43,230 bases of DNA from Akkermansia sp. (GTDB lineage Bacteria > Verrucomicrobiota > Verrucomicrobiia > Verrucomicrobiales > Akkermansiaceae), in contig JAFQGD010000006.1 in assembly GCA_017398355.1 (NCBI GenBank), forward strand, positions 1 through 43,230, given 5' to 3'. Shown in pieces: positions 26,166-33,773 of this stretch (positions are counted from its first letter, which is position 1; each line of letters begins with the position of its first letter). The position numbers and the translations under genes were made by a program. The notes below the pieces were generated by a model, which searched no databases, was not told the origin of the DNA, and was given only the letters and a program-made list of their open reading frames with translations.

Positions 26166-26195
26166 GCCGGGCAATTCCACGCGCCCGGCTTTTTT
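26166..26195 (+). terminator. Rho-independent terminator of gltX-queA
   Basis: GCCGGGC (26166-26172) pairs with GCCCGGC (26183-26189), a ten-base loop, then TTTTTT. It lies 27 bases after the queA stop and separates it from the purE promoter. Confidence 0.85.
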
Positions 26196-26229
26196 GTGCC
26201 ATCCCGAGGCCGCTGACATAGCTTTTAGC

Positions 26230-26258
26230 TTGCGTGCGCGCGTGGCGAGTGTTAAAAT
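26230..26258 (+). promoter_or_regulatory. Promoter of the purE-pyr operon
   Basis: TTGCGT (26230-26235), 17 bases, TAAAAT (26253-26258), ending ten bases before the ATG at 26269. The -10 overlaps the ATG at 26257, so that start is rejected. The predicted leader is three or four bases, which leaves no room for a PyrR attenuator. Confidence 0.6.
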
Positions 26259-26268
26259 GAGCGTCAGC

Positions 26269-26676
26269 ATGAAAGTTATCACCATTTATGGCAGCAAAAG
26301 CGACCTCCCCTTCATGGAGCCCGCCCGTACCTACTTTGCAGAAAACAACGTTGAGCATGAGGAAGTCATCTACTCCGCACACCGCGATTTACCCGCCCTT
26401 ATCGAGTACTTAGCAGGGCTTGAAAAAGCCGGCACCAAAGCCGTACTCCTCTGCGTAGCAGGGCTTTCTGCAGCGCTGCCCGGCGTAGTGGTCATGAACA
26501 CAGAGCTGCCGGTCATTGGTGTGCCGGTACCCTGCGGTCCCTTGAATGGGGTCGATGCTTTGCTGGCAATCTCCCAACTTCCCGGGGGCGTACCGGCCAC
26601 CACAGTGGGGCTGCACAAAAAGACCCCCATTAATGCCGCTATGGCCGCTCATCGCATCATCAAGCTTGCACAATAA
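26269..26676 (+). CDS. purE: Divergent PurE-family protein
   Basis: 135 residues from the promoter-defined ATG at 26269. The PurE fold is clear: GSKSD near the start, SAHR (the mutase's catalytic His region), then VAGLSAALPG, LPVIGVPV, GVDALLAISQLPGGVP and NAAMAA. In E. coli PurE (N5-CAIR mutase) the second loop reads AGGAAHLPG; here the His is Ala, and GAGNAAL has become KKTPINAAM. CAIR synthesis in purine biosynthesis remains the best guess, but the loop resembles neither class I nor exactly class II, so activity is unsure. It sits at the head of a pyrimidine operon, not with pur genes. Confidence 0.75.
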   Translation: MKVITIYGSKSDLPFMEPARTYFAENNVEHEEVIYSAHRDLPALIEYLAGLEKAGTKAVLLCVAGLSAALPGVVVMNTELPVIGVPVPCGPLNGVDALLAISQLPGGVPATTVGLHKKTPINAAMAAHRIIKLAQ

Positions 26677-26687
26677 CACACAACGCC

Positions 26688-27194
26688 ATGCCTACCATCA
26701 GCCAAGAAGCTATCCAAAACGCCCTTCGCGATTGGGCCGGGCGCATTGCAGCCAGCTCTGCAGAAGGCGAAAAGTTGGCTGTGGTGGGACTCATCAGCCA
26801 TGGAGATATTCTAGCTCGACGGCTTGTAGCATTACTGCAAAACGCCGGAGTCCCCGCTCTCTATGGGGCACTGGATATTTCCCTCTACCGGGATGATTTC
26901 GACATGCTCAGCCACAAGCCGGCTCTGCGTGCTTCTTACCTACCATTTTCAACCGATGGGATGCACGTCATTCTGGTGGACGATGTGATTGACACCGGGC
27001 GCACCGTACGAGCAGCCCTGAATGCCTTATTTGAGTACGGGCGACCGGCTTGTGTGGAGCTTTATACTCTCGTTGACCGAGGTGGGCGGGAACTTCCTAT
27101 TCACCCGGATGTAGCAGCCTTTAGCACTCCAAAAGAAGCCGGAGTCAAAGTACACCTGCTGGAAATTGACGGCACAGAAGACATTACCTACTGA
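26688..27194 (+). CDS. pyrR: PyrR uracil phosphoribosyltransferase/regulator
   Basis: 168 residues. The PRPP loop is ILVDDVIDTGRTVRAAL near residues 95-111, and RPACVELYTLVDRGGRELPI is the PyrR-type tail. In Bacillus PyrR binds pyr mRNA to attenuate transcription and also makes UMP from uracil and PRPP. Here the promoter of the operon has almost no leader and the gap to purE is 11 bases, so no room exists for a classic attenuator upstream; UPRTase activity or another target seems likelier. It is followed by pyrB after 11 bases. Confidence 0.92.
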   Translation: MPTISQEAIQNALRDWAGRIAASSAEGEKLAVVGLISHGDILARRLVALLQNAGVPALYGALDISLYRDDFDMLSHKPALRASYLPFSTDGMHVILVDDVIDTGRTVRAALNALFEYGRPACVELYTLVDRGGRELPIHPDVAAFSTPKEAGVKVHLLEIDGTEDITY

Positions 27195-27205
27195 TTTTCT
27201 TTATC

Positions 27206-28135
27206 ATGAAACCAAGAAAAGATTTGCTCACCATCGGCGATTTGAGCGATGAGGATATCAACACCATCCTCGACAGCGCAACCGCCATGAAAGATATCTT
27301 CACCAAGAGTGTCAAGAAAGTACCGGCACTCAAAGGCAAATCGGTACTCACCCTTTTCTATGAGCCGAGTACGCGTACGCGCTCCTCATTCGAAGTAGCG
27401 GCTCACCGTCTTTCGGCAGACGTGACCACCTTCACCGTTTCCACCTCATCTGTGGTGAAAGGCGAAAGCGTACACGACACGATTGACACCCTCATGAGCA
27501 TGAAGATGGACTACATCATCGTGCGCCACAAAAACAGCGGTATCCCCGCTGTGATTGCCCGCCACTGCAAGGCGGCCGTCATCAACGCCGGAGACGGCGC
27601 TCATGCTCACCCCAGCCAAGCATTTCTGGATGCCTTCACCATCCGTGAAAAATACGGCACAGTGGCAGGAAAACGAGTAGTTATCATTGGAGATATTTTG
27701 CACAGCCGCGTAGCACGCTCCACCAGCACCATCCTCAAGCGTTTAGGCGCAGAAGTGGCCTACATGGGCCCCGGCCCGCTTGTACCACCACAAGCATACA
27801 CCGGCATACCGCGTTTCTCCAACTGGGATGATGTATTTGAATGGAAACCCGACGTCATCTACCTGCTGCGCGTACAAAACGAGCGCATAGACTCCCCATT
27901 TTTCCCGGCCAAAGATTATCACCAAGCGTTCGGGGTGACAGATGAGCGCCTGCGCCGCATCGACGATTTGAACCTCTCTATCATGCACCCCGGCCCCGTA
28001 AACCGCGGTGTAGAACTGTGTGATGCAGCTATGGATTACCGCAACAGTTTGATATGCAACCAAGTTGAGAACGGAATTGCTGCTCGCATGAGCATCCTCT
28101 ACCACCTTACCCCCCAGACTCAGAACAATGACTAA
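27206..28135 (+). CDS. pyrB: Aspartate carbamoyltransferase catalytic chain
   Basis: 309 residues, the length of the catalytic chain. FYEPSTRTRSSFEVAAHRL (carbamoyl phosphate site), KGESVHDT, INAGDGAHAHPSQAFLD, GDILHSRVARS, MGPGPLVPP and MHPGPVNRG are all hallmarks. It joins carbamoyl phosphate and aspartate, the first committed step of pyrimidine synthesis. There is no pyrI here. It overlaps the following dihydroorotase-like gene by eight bases, which together with that protein's lost metal site points to a class A type complex (PyrB with inactive PyrC). Confidence 0.97.
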   Translation: MKPRKDLLTIGDLSDEDINTILDSATAMKDIFTKSVKKVPALKGKSVLTLFYEPSTRTRSSFEVAAHRLSADVTTFTVSTSSVVKGESVHDTIDTLMSMKMDYIIVRHKNSGIPAVIARHCKAAVINAGDGAHAHPSQAFLDAFTIREKYGTVAGKRVVIIGDILHSRVARSTSTILKRLGAEVAYMGPGPLVPPQAYTGIPRFSNWDDVFEWKPDVIYLLRVQNERIDSPFFPAKDYHQAFGVTDERLRRIDDLNLSIMHPGPVNRGVELCDAAMDYRNSLICNQVENGIAARMSILYHLTPQTQNND

Positions 28136-29420
28136 CACCTACATTCTCAACGCCACTTGGGTTCTTGATGGCAAGCCGTATGACTTCTGTCTGGGGCAAG
28201 ATTCCGATACCGCCTGTGAACTGGATGGCATTTGTCTGCCCGGGATTGAACGCATCGCCCCTGCCGGAGAGTTAGAAATACCGGCAGGAGCCCCCCGCGT
28301 GCATGATGCAGCAGGCAAGATTCTCATGCCGGCCCTTTTTGACATGCACGCCAGCATCGAAATTGATGGGCGCAGCAAGAGAGAATGCGTGAGCCGCGCC
28401 GGGCAAGCCGCCATTGCAGGTGGCGTGTGGGGCATGCTTGTGATGCCCACGCCGGGATTTTGTTTCGACAACGCTGCCACGCTAGATAGTTTCCATGATG
28501 CAGTGACACAGCGATCTGCCGCCGAAATGCTGCCGGCCGGGTGCATTTCCGAAGGTATGAAGGGCGAACAACAAGCCCCCTACAACACGCTGGCTGCGCG
28601 TGGAGTAAGCATCTTGAGTGATGGCAAGAACCCGCCGAGCAACCTGCTCATGCTGCACCGTGCCATGAAATATGCCTCAGAAATCGGCATGACATTTGCA
28701 CTGCGAGGCGATGTCCCCGCCCTGACGGCCAACACGTGCATCCACCCCGGCACCACTTCTTACAAACTGGGGCTACATGGCACCCCGCCCTGTGCTGAGG
28801 AAATTGGCATTGACACCGCCCTGCGCTTAGCTGCAGATGCCGGAGCAAAAGTGCATGTACAAACAGTGAGTACAGCCGGTGGGGTGGATATTATCCGCCG
28901 AGCAAAAGCAGCAGGGCAACAAGTCACGGCAGAAGTAGCCCTACACCACCTCCTCTTCACACACGAAAACGTTGGGATATACGACACCACATATAAGACA
29001 CTGCCCCCCCTGCGAGAGACCTCTGACTGCGAGGCCCTTTTGGAAGGGCTGAAAGATGGTACAATAGACTGCATTGTTTCCGACCACACCCCCTGCACCC
29101 CCTTTGCCAAAAAGCAGGATTTCACCTCTGCCCCCCAAGGCATGATTGCGTTGGACACCTTCTTGCAGGCCATCTACACCCACTTAATTAAGCCGGGCAA
29201 ACTGAGTTGGGCAGATGTCGTGCGCACCTGCTGTATCAACCCGGTCAGCATTGCCAATCCGGTAGACTTGGAAGAAGATGTTCCCACCGCAGCACCCTTG
29301 CTTCTCTTCAACCCAGAAAACGGCGTTGAAGTAGGGGGCGATACGCTTCCCAGTGGTACACTCAACACCCCATTCCTTGGCACAAAGCTCCAAGGCTGCA
29401 TTACTCTTCCCCTTCAATAA
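28128..29420 (+). CDS. pyrC: Dihydroorotase-like protein, probably inactive (PyrC')
   Basis: 430 residues of the class I dihydroorotase fold. The usual metal pair HxH after DlH is DMHAS (residues 72-76; second His is Ser76). The later ligand His of the HxED segment is Arg or neighbouring (ALRGDVP, 191-197), and the His of the HvST segment is Thr246 (HVQTVST). SDG (164-166), VALHHLL and the Asp of VSDHTPC remain. With three metal ligands missing, hydrolysis of dihydroorotate is unlikely. Its start overlaps pyrB by eight bases; in Pseudomonas a non-catalytic PyrC' is needed to assemble PyrB (class A ATCase). I infer the same role; an active dihydroorotase should be encoded elsewhere. Confidence 0.85.
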   Translation: MTNTYILNATWVLDGKPYDFCLGQDSDTACELDGICLPGIERIAPAGELEIPAGAPRVHDAAGKILMPALFDMHASIEIDGRSKRECVSRAGQAAIAGGVWGMLVMPTPGFCFDNAATLDSFHDAVTQRSAAEMLPAGCISEGMKGEQQAPYNTLAARGVSILSDGKNPPSNLLMLHRAMKYASEIGMTFALRGDVPALTANTCIHPGTTSYKLGLHGTPPCAEEIGIDTALRLAADAGAKVHVQTVSTAGGVDIIRRAKAAGQQVTAEVALHHLLFTHENVGIYDTTYKTLPPLRETSDCEALLEGLKDGTIDCIVSDHTPCTPFAKKQDFTSAPQGMIALDTFLQAIYTHLIKPGKLSWADVVRTCCINPVSIANPVDLEEDVPTAAPLLLFNPENGVEVGGDTLPSGTLNTPFLGTKLQGCITLPLQ

Positions 29421-29435
29421 CCCTTTTGAACCAGC

Positions 29436-30374
29436 ATGATTATCTATATCGTAAGTGATGGCAAACGTGGGCATATTTCCCAAACGCAAGGACTTGCAGA
29501 GGCCTTGCTGGAGCGAGCCCGCAAACAAAAGCCTGAACAAGAGCACAGTTACCACTTGATTGATATAACCAATAAAAGTTGGCTCAACAAGTTCTTCTAC
29601 AAGGGCAAGGAATTGAATTTGCCTAACCCTGACTTGGTGCTTTGCGCGGGCCACGGCACTCACTTTGCAGCACTCAGCTTAGCGAGGCACAAAAAATGCT
29701 TGTGCATGGTATGCATGAAACCCAGCTTGCCGCTCAGCTCGTTTGATCTCTGCATCATCCCCCGCCACGATTTGCCTGATGGAGAAAACACCAAGGGGCA
29801 TGTCTTCCAAACGGTGGGTGCCATCAATGCCATTCGCCCGGTATCCGGGGTGGATAAAAGAGAAACCCTTATTTTGGTGGGTGGACCCAGCAAGGAATTC
29901 ATATGGGAATCTGAATTTGTCCTCACCCAGTTGACGACCATTGCCCGCCGAACCTCCACCCCCATGGTTCTGACAACATCTCGCCGCACCCCCAAAGATT
30001 TTGCGGGGGATGTATCCAACGCCTGCCCCAGTGTCAAAGTAGAGCCCGTTGAATCCACCGGGCCTACGTGGGTGGCAGACCATTTGGCAACAGCCAAGGA
30101 AGTGTGGGTGACACAGGATAGTGTTTCCATGGTATATGAGGCGCTTTCAAGCGGAGCACCAGTAGGCATACTCGAGCTCCCCCGCAAGAATCGGGATGCA
30201 CAGAAATGTTCGCGCGTGGTGCGCGGTCTCAACATGCTTATCGAAGATGGCGGTGTATGCACATTCACCGCTTGGGCAAAAAACGGGGTCATTCCCCAGT
30301 CTGAAAAAGTCCTCAACGAAGCAGGCCGAGCCGCTGATTATATTCTGAACAAATTCCCGAAGCTTTTATCATGA
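29436..30374 (+). CDS. ELM1/DUF1022-family glycosyltransferase-like protein
   Basis: 312 residues opening with YIVSDGKRGHISQTQGLAEAL, the typical start of the ELM1 family (mitochondrial fission ELM1-like, related to bacterial GtrOC1-type sugar transferases). A second half begins LILVGGPSKEF (two-domain GT-B-like layout), with DSVSMVYEALSSGAPVGIL giving the likely nucleotide-sugar pocket. It starts 15 bases after the dihydroorotase-like gene and overlaps the following GT4 gene by four bases (ATGA). Probably it builds a cell-surface glycan with the next two genes; the donor and acceptor are unknown. Confidence 0.75.
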   Translation: MIIYIVSDGKRGHISQTQGLAEALLERARKQKPEQEHSYHLIDITNKSWLNKFFYKGKELNLPNPDLVLCAGHGTHFAALSLARHKKCLCMVCMKPSLPLSSFDLCIIPRHDLPDGENTKGHVFQTVGAINAIRPVSGVDKRETLILVGGPSKEFIWESEFVLTQLTTIARRTSTPMVLTTSRRTPKDFAGDVSNACPSVKVEPVESTGPTWVADHLATAKEVWVTQDSVSMVYEALSSGAPVGILELPRKNRDAQKCSRVVRGLNMLIEDGGVCTFTAWAKNGVIPQSEKVLNEAGRAADYILNKFPKLLS

Positions 30375-31486
30375 AAATCATGCATCTCCTTCCCTCGCTA
30401 TCCTCCGGTGGCGTAGAACAGGTTGTTTTGGAACTCTGCCAAGGGCTGTGTTCCCGTGGGGAGGAATGTATTGTCGTATCAGCCGGTGGTGGCATGGTAG
30501 AAGCTATCGAAAAAACGGGGGCCCGCCACATTACTCTGCCCATTGGCAAAAAAAGTTTGCGCACCTTCCTCATGGTTGGTAAGATGGCGCGTCTCATCAA
30601 GCGAGAAAAACCGGAGATTCTTCATCTTCACTCTCGCGTACCGGCTTGGGTGGGTTACTTAGCATGCAAGCGGGTGCCACGTAAATACCGCCCGGCAGTC
30701 ATCACAACTTTCCACGGTTTTCACTCCGTCAACTTTTACTCCGGTATCATGGCAAAGGGCGACAAGGTGGTGGCTGTATCCAATTGCATGCGCGAGCACA
30801 TCCTTAGCCACTATCCCCATACGGATGACGCAGATATCTGCATCATTCCCAATTCCGTAGACACAGAACAAAACTTCTACGGTTACACCCCCTCCGATGA
30901 ATGGTTGAGCCAATGGAGCAGAGACTACCCTGAACTGGCGGGTAAATTCACCCTCTGCCTCCCAGGGCGAATCACCCGTATCAAAGGGGCGCAACACCTT
31001 GTCCCCATCTTATCCGGACTCCAAGCCAAAGGTATTCCCGCACATGCAGTCATTGTCGGGGAAACCAAAAAAGGCAAAGAAGCACTACGCCGAGAACTCT
31101 GTGATGCCTTTGAAGCAGCGGGCCTTACTTCCAGCGTCACATGGACCGGTCACCGCACAGATTTGCGAGATGTTCTTTGCGCCTGTGATGTGACACTATC
31201 ACTTACCTTGCAACCGGAATCATTTGGAAAAACGACCTTGGAAGCACTTGCTCTGGGTCGTCCGGTAGCGGGCTATGAACATGGTGGCGTGGGAGAACAA
31301 CTCGATGTGTTTCTCCCGGCCGGAAAGTGCCCGACCAAAAATACGGATACCATGGTAAACATCCTTGCTGATTGGTATCACCAGCGCCCCATTCCCAAAC
31401 ACCCCGTCCCCTCCCCATATAAACGGGAAGACATGATAAACGCCCACATTGCGCTATACCATTCCGTCCTCCAGCAGAAGGCATGA
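30371..31486 (+). CDS. GT4-family glycosyltransferase (first of tandem pair)
   Basis: 371 residues of GT-B fold. The N-terminal half starts MKIMHLLPSLSSGGVEQVV with the SGGVE loop and ends at VAVSNCMREHI. The C-terminal half carries donor-site features: LPGRITRIKGAQ (Arg and Lys that bind diphosphate), and PESFGKTTLEALA, the E-x7-E motif. So it is probably active, using a nucleotide sugar to extend a lipid- or lipopolysaccharide-linked glycan. It overlaps the next paralogous gene by four bases. Confidence 0.9.
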   Translation: MKIMHLLPSLSSGGVEQVVLELCQGLCSRGEECIVVSAGGGMVEAIEKTGARHITLPIGKKSLRTFLMVGKMARLIKREKPEILHLHSRVPAWVGYLACKRVPRKYRPAVITTFHGFHSVNFYSGIMAKGDKVVAVSNCMREHILSHYPHTDDADICIIPNSVDTEQNFYGYTPSDEWLSQWSRDYPELAGKFTLCLPGRITRIKGAQHLVPILSGLQAKGIPAHAVIVGETKKGKEALRRELCDAFEAAGLTSSVTWTGHRTDLRDVLCACDVTLSLTLQPESFGKTTLEALALGRPVAGYEHGGVGEQLDVFLPAGKCPTKNTDTMVNILADWYHQRPIPKHPVPSPYKREDMINAHIALYHSVLQQKA

Positions 31487-32589
31487 AAATCATCCATTTC
31501 TCGCCCTTTCTCAAATCTGCCGGGTTGGGGCGCTATGCAGCAGATTTAGCGTGTGCTCTTCAAGAAAGCGGCACTCAGAATCTGGTATTATCTCCACCAA
31601 GCGAGTTGGTGAGCCGCATGCAGGAAATAGGAGTGCAACATGCACGCTGCTCCCCCCCGAACATCATTACCGCCATCCGTGGCAAAAGCAAGCTCAAAAC
31701 TCTCATTCGCACCTCCGAACCGGACCTTATACAAGTGTATTCTCGGGAGGCAGCATGGATAGCTGGTCTATCCTGCCGCAGCTTCAAAAACCCACCACGC
31801 ATTGTCGGTGTGCTGACGGGCTACCCCCGCAAGGGGCTTGCCAATGTGGGGTTCAATTATTGCCATTGCTTCACGGCAGTTTCCAAACACTTGCGAAATG
31901 TGCTGAGTGCCCATAGCGAACTCTACCGCAAGCAAAAGCAACCTTTCATCATCCCCTACGGAGTCAATGAGCACCAGTGCTACCCCGGATACTCGCCATC
32001 ACACAATTGGCTTGAGCAGTGGCACCGCACACACGCCCCCCGTGAAAAAGCCTTCACACTGTGTATTCCCGGTTCCATTTCTCCCCTGCAGGGATTGGAA
32101 GATTTGGCACCATTGATGCAACAACTCCTCAAAAACGGAGTCCCGGCTCATGCCTATATCGCCGGAGATGTACGCCATGCAACCCCCGGATACGTTGACC
32201 ACCTGCGCAACATTTTTGCCCAAATGCAAATCGAAAATCGCATCAGCTGGGTTGGTGCCCGCACGGATATGAGGGATTTGATGGCCGTGTGTGATGCAAC
32301 CCTCTCCTTGGCCCACGGTCCGGCCACCCATAATCATGCCATTCTGGAAGCTCTCGCGCTGGGACGCGCGGTAGCAGGCTATAACCATGGTGCAGTAGGC
32401 GAGTTGCTCACGACCTTTCTGCCTGAAGGCAAAATCCCCCCCTCTGATCCCTGCACCATGGCAGACGTCCTGACCCAATGGCATACCTATCCTCCGGCGC
32501 TGCCGGAAAGCATCCCCTACCCCTACCGCCTTTCCGATACTGCACGCAGTTACTGCGAACTGTATAAGTACATCCTCGAGCATGAATAA
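31483..32589 (+). CDS. Degenerate GT4 paralogue (second of tandem pair)
   Basis: 368 residues, clearly a tandem duplicate of the preceding gene: FTLCLPGRI against FTLCIPGSI, GIPAHAVIVGE against GVPAHAYIAGD, and EALALGRPVAGYEHGGVGE against EALALGRAVAGYNHGAVGE. Donor-site residues have changed: the Arg of GRITRIKG is Ser and the Lys is Gln (GSISPLQG), and the first Glu of E-x7-E is Ala (ATHNHAILE). It may be a non-catalytic partner of its neighbour or use an unusual donor. It overlaps the UmuD-like gene by eight bases. Confidence 0.82.
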   Translation: MKIIHFSPFLKSAGLGRYAADLACALQESGTQNLVLSPPSELVSRMQEIGVQHARCSPPNIITAIRGKSKLKTLIRTSEPDLIQVYSREAAWIAGLSCRSFKNPPRIVGVLTGYPRKGLANVGFNYCHCFTAVSKHLRNVLSAHSELYRKQKQPFIIPYGVNEHQCYPGYSPSHNWLEQWHRTHAPREKAFTLCIPGSISPLQGLEDLAPLMQQLLKNGVPAHAYIAGDVRHATPGYVDHLRNIFAQMQIENRISWVGARTDMRDLMAVCDATLSLAHGPATHNHAILEALALGRAVAGYNHGAVGELLTTFLPEGKIPPSDPCTMADVLTQWHTYPPALPESIPYPYRLSDTARSYCELYKYILEHE

Positions 32590-32998
32590 AACAATCAACG
32601 GTGATGAAAACGCAGGCATGCCTTTCTTTGCCGAAGAGGTTGCCGCCGGTTTCCCGTCCCCGGCAACGGGGGAACTCAATGGAAGCTTAGATCTCAACCA
32701 CTTGTGCATCAAGCATCCGGCAGCTACATACTACATTCGAGCTCGTGGAGAAAGCATGGTAGATGCAGGGATTGCTGATGGCGATATCCTCGTTGTAGAC
32801 CGTAGTATCACCCCGAGAAACGGCGATATCATCATCGCTGAGTTGGAGGGCGCTTTCACCGTCAAATATTACGAAAAAAAAGCAACGCAAATCCGCCTCA
32901 TCCCCGCAAATCCCAAATTCTCCCCCATCATCATTACCCCCGCCCGGCAAGCAACCTTCTTCGGTGTCGTCACTTGGGTACTTAAGCCTACCCACTGA
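32582..32998 (+). CDS. umuD: UmuD-like S24 peptidase
   Basis: 138 residues matching UmuD/S24 peptidases. AAGFPSPA (residues 21-28) has the Ala22-Gly23 cleavage site, GESM gives Ser58 and FTVKYY gives Lys95, exactly 37 residues apart as Ser60 and Lys97 are in UmuD. GIADGDILVVDRS is also typical. In the SOS response RecA filaments trigger self-cleavage to form Pol V with UmuC; no umuC follows, and there is no DNA-binding domain, so it is not LexA. It is the last gene of the pyr-glycan operon, overlapping the preceding gene by eight bases. Confidence 0.88.
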   Translation: MNKTINGDENAGMPFFAEEVAAGFPSPATGELNGSLDLNHLCIKHPAATYYIRARGESMVDAGIADGDILVVDRSITPRNGDIIIAELEGAFTVKYYEKKATQIRLIPANPKFSPIIITPARQATFFGVVTWVLKPTH

Positions 32999-33011
32999 TT
33001 CTTTCTCGCTC

Positions 33012-33040
33012 TTGACAAAAAGAGAGCCGCATGGTAGAGT
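33012..33040 (+). promoter_or_regulatory. Promoter of the acyl-ACP thioesterase gene
   Basis: Perfect TTGACA (33012-33017), 17 bases, TAGAGT (33035-33040), ending seven bases before the ATG at 33048. It lies just past the umuD stop, giving the thioesterase its own nearly leaderless transcript. Confidence 0.65.
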
Positions 33041-33047
33041 TAACTCT

Positions 33048-33770
33048 ATGGAGGACTTTACCCTTACACACAAGATTGCCAGCTACGAATGCAGCGCAGA
33101 CTTATTGCTCAAGCCGGAATGTTTTCTGCACATGTGCCAAGAGATGGCGGAGAGCCATGCCGGCACGCTGGATTTCGGCTACGATTGGGCTATCCGGAGT
33201 GGCATTATCTGGGTAGAGATTAGCGCAGACTTTGAATTCATACGCCGCCCCCGCTGGAAAGAAACAGTGACGTTGCGCACAAACACGGGCAAAGCCACCC
33301 CGTTGCAAGCGCACCGTTTTGTCGAGATGAAAGATGCGGAGGGGAACATTCTGGCCAAGGCCGATTTGTATTGGGCTCTCATTGATGTGAAAACACGCCG
33401 TTTGGTTCCGCTCAAACGCACCACCCTCAATCTGGATGATTTGAGTGAATCCATCATCTCGCAAAGCATGCCGGAAATGCCAAGCGATGCAACAGAGCAG
33501 AACGCTTCCGCAACCCTCACCACCACCCGCCGAGACATTGATTTCAACGGTCACATCAACAACAGCGCCTATCTTATATGGGTGCTGGACACATTGCCAC
33601 AAGCAATTACACCCGCAGGGGAACCAAGCCGCATCCACATCGCCTTCAAACACGAGAGCCACGCCCAGCAGCAGATTCATATCACCCACACAGTAAAAGG
33701 TAATCGCTCTTCCCATACCCTTACCAGTGGCGAAGAGACCCGAGCCTTAGTTGATATCCTTTGGGCCTAA
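33048..33770 (+). CDS. Acyl-ACP thioesterase (hotdog fold)
   Basis: 240 residues starting MEDFTLTH; an upstream in-frame start would lie inside the umuD end and before the promoter. Two hotdog repeats: the first has MAESHAGTLDFGYDWAIRSG followed by WVEISADFEFIRRPRW, and the second RRDIDFNGHINNSAYLIWVLD with the Asn/His catalytic pair near residues 167-170, as in FatA/FatB and bacterial homologues. It releases free fatty acids from acyl-ACP in the cytoplasm, which may set acyl chain length for lipids or envelope components. It converges on the SWIM gene with three bases between stops. Confidence 0.9.
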   Translation: MEDFTLTHKIASYECSADLLLKPECFLHMCQEMAESHAGTLDFGYDWAIRSGIIWVEISADFEFIRRPRWKETVTLRTNTGKATPLQAHRFVEMKDAEGNILAKADLYWALIDVKTRRLVPLKRTTLNLDDLSESIISQSMPEMPSDATEQNASATLTTTRRDIDFNGHINNSAYLIWVLDTLPQAITPAGEPSRIHIAFKHESHAQQQIHITHTVKGNRSSHTLTSGEETRALVDILWA

Positions 33771-33773
33771 CGC

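Noticed and set aside
26086..26268. N-terminal extension of PurE
   Set aside because: It crosses the queA terminator and the promoter, and shows no conserved sequence.
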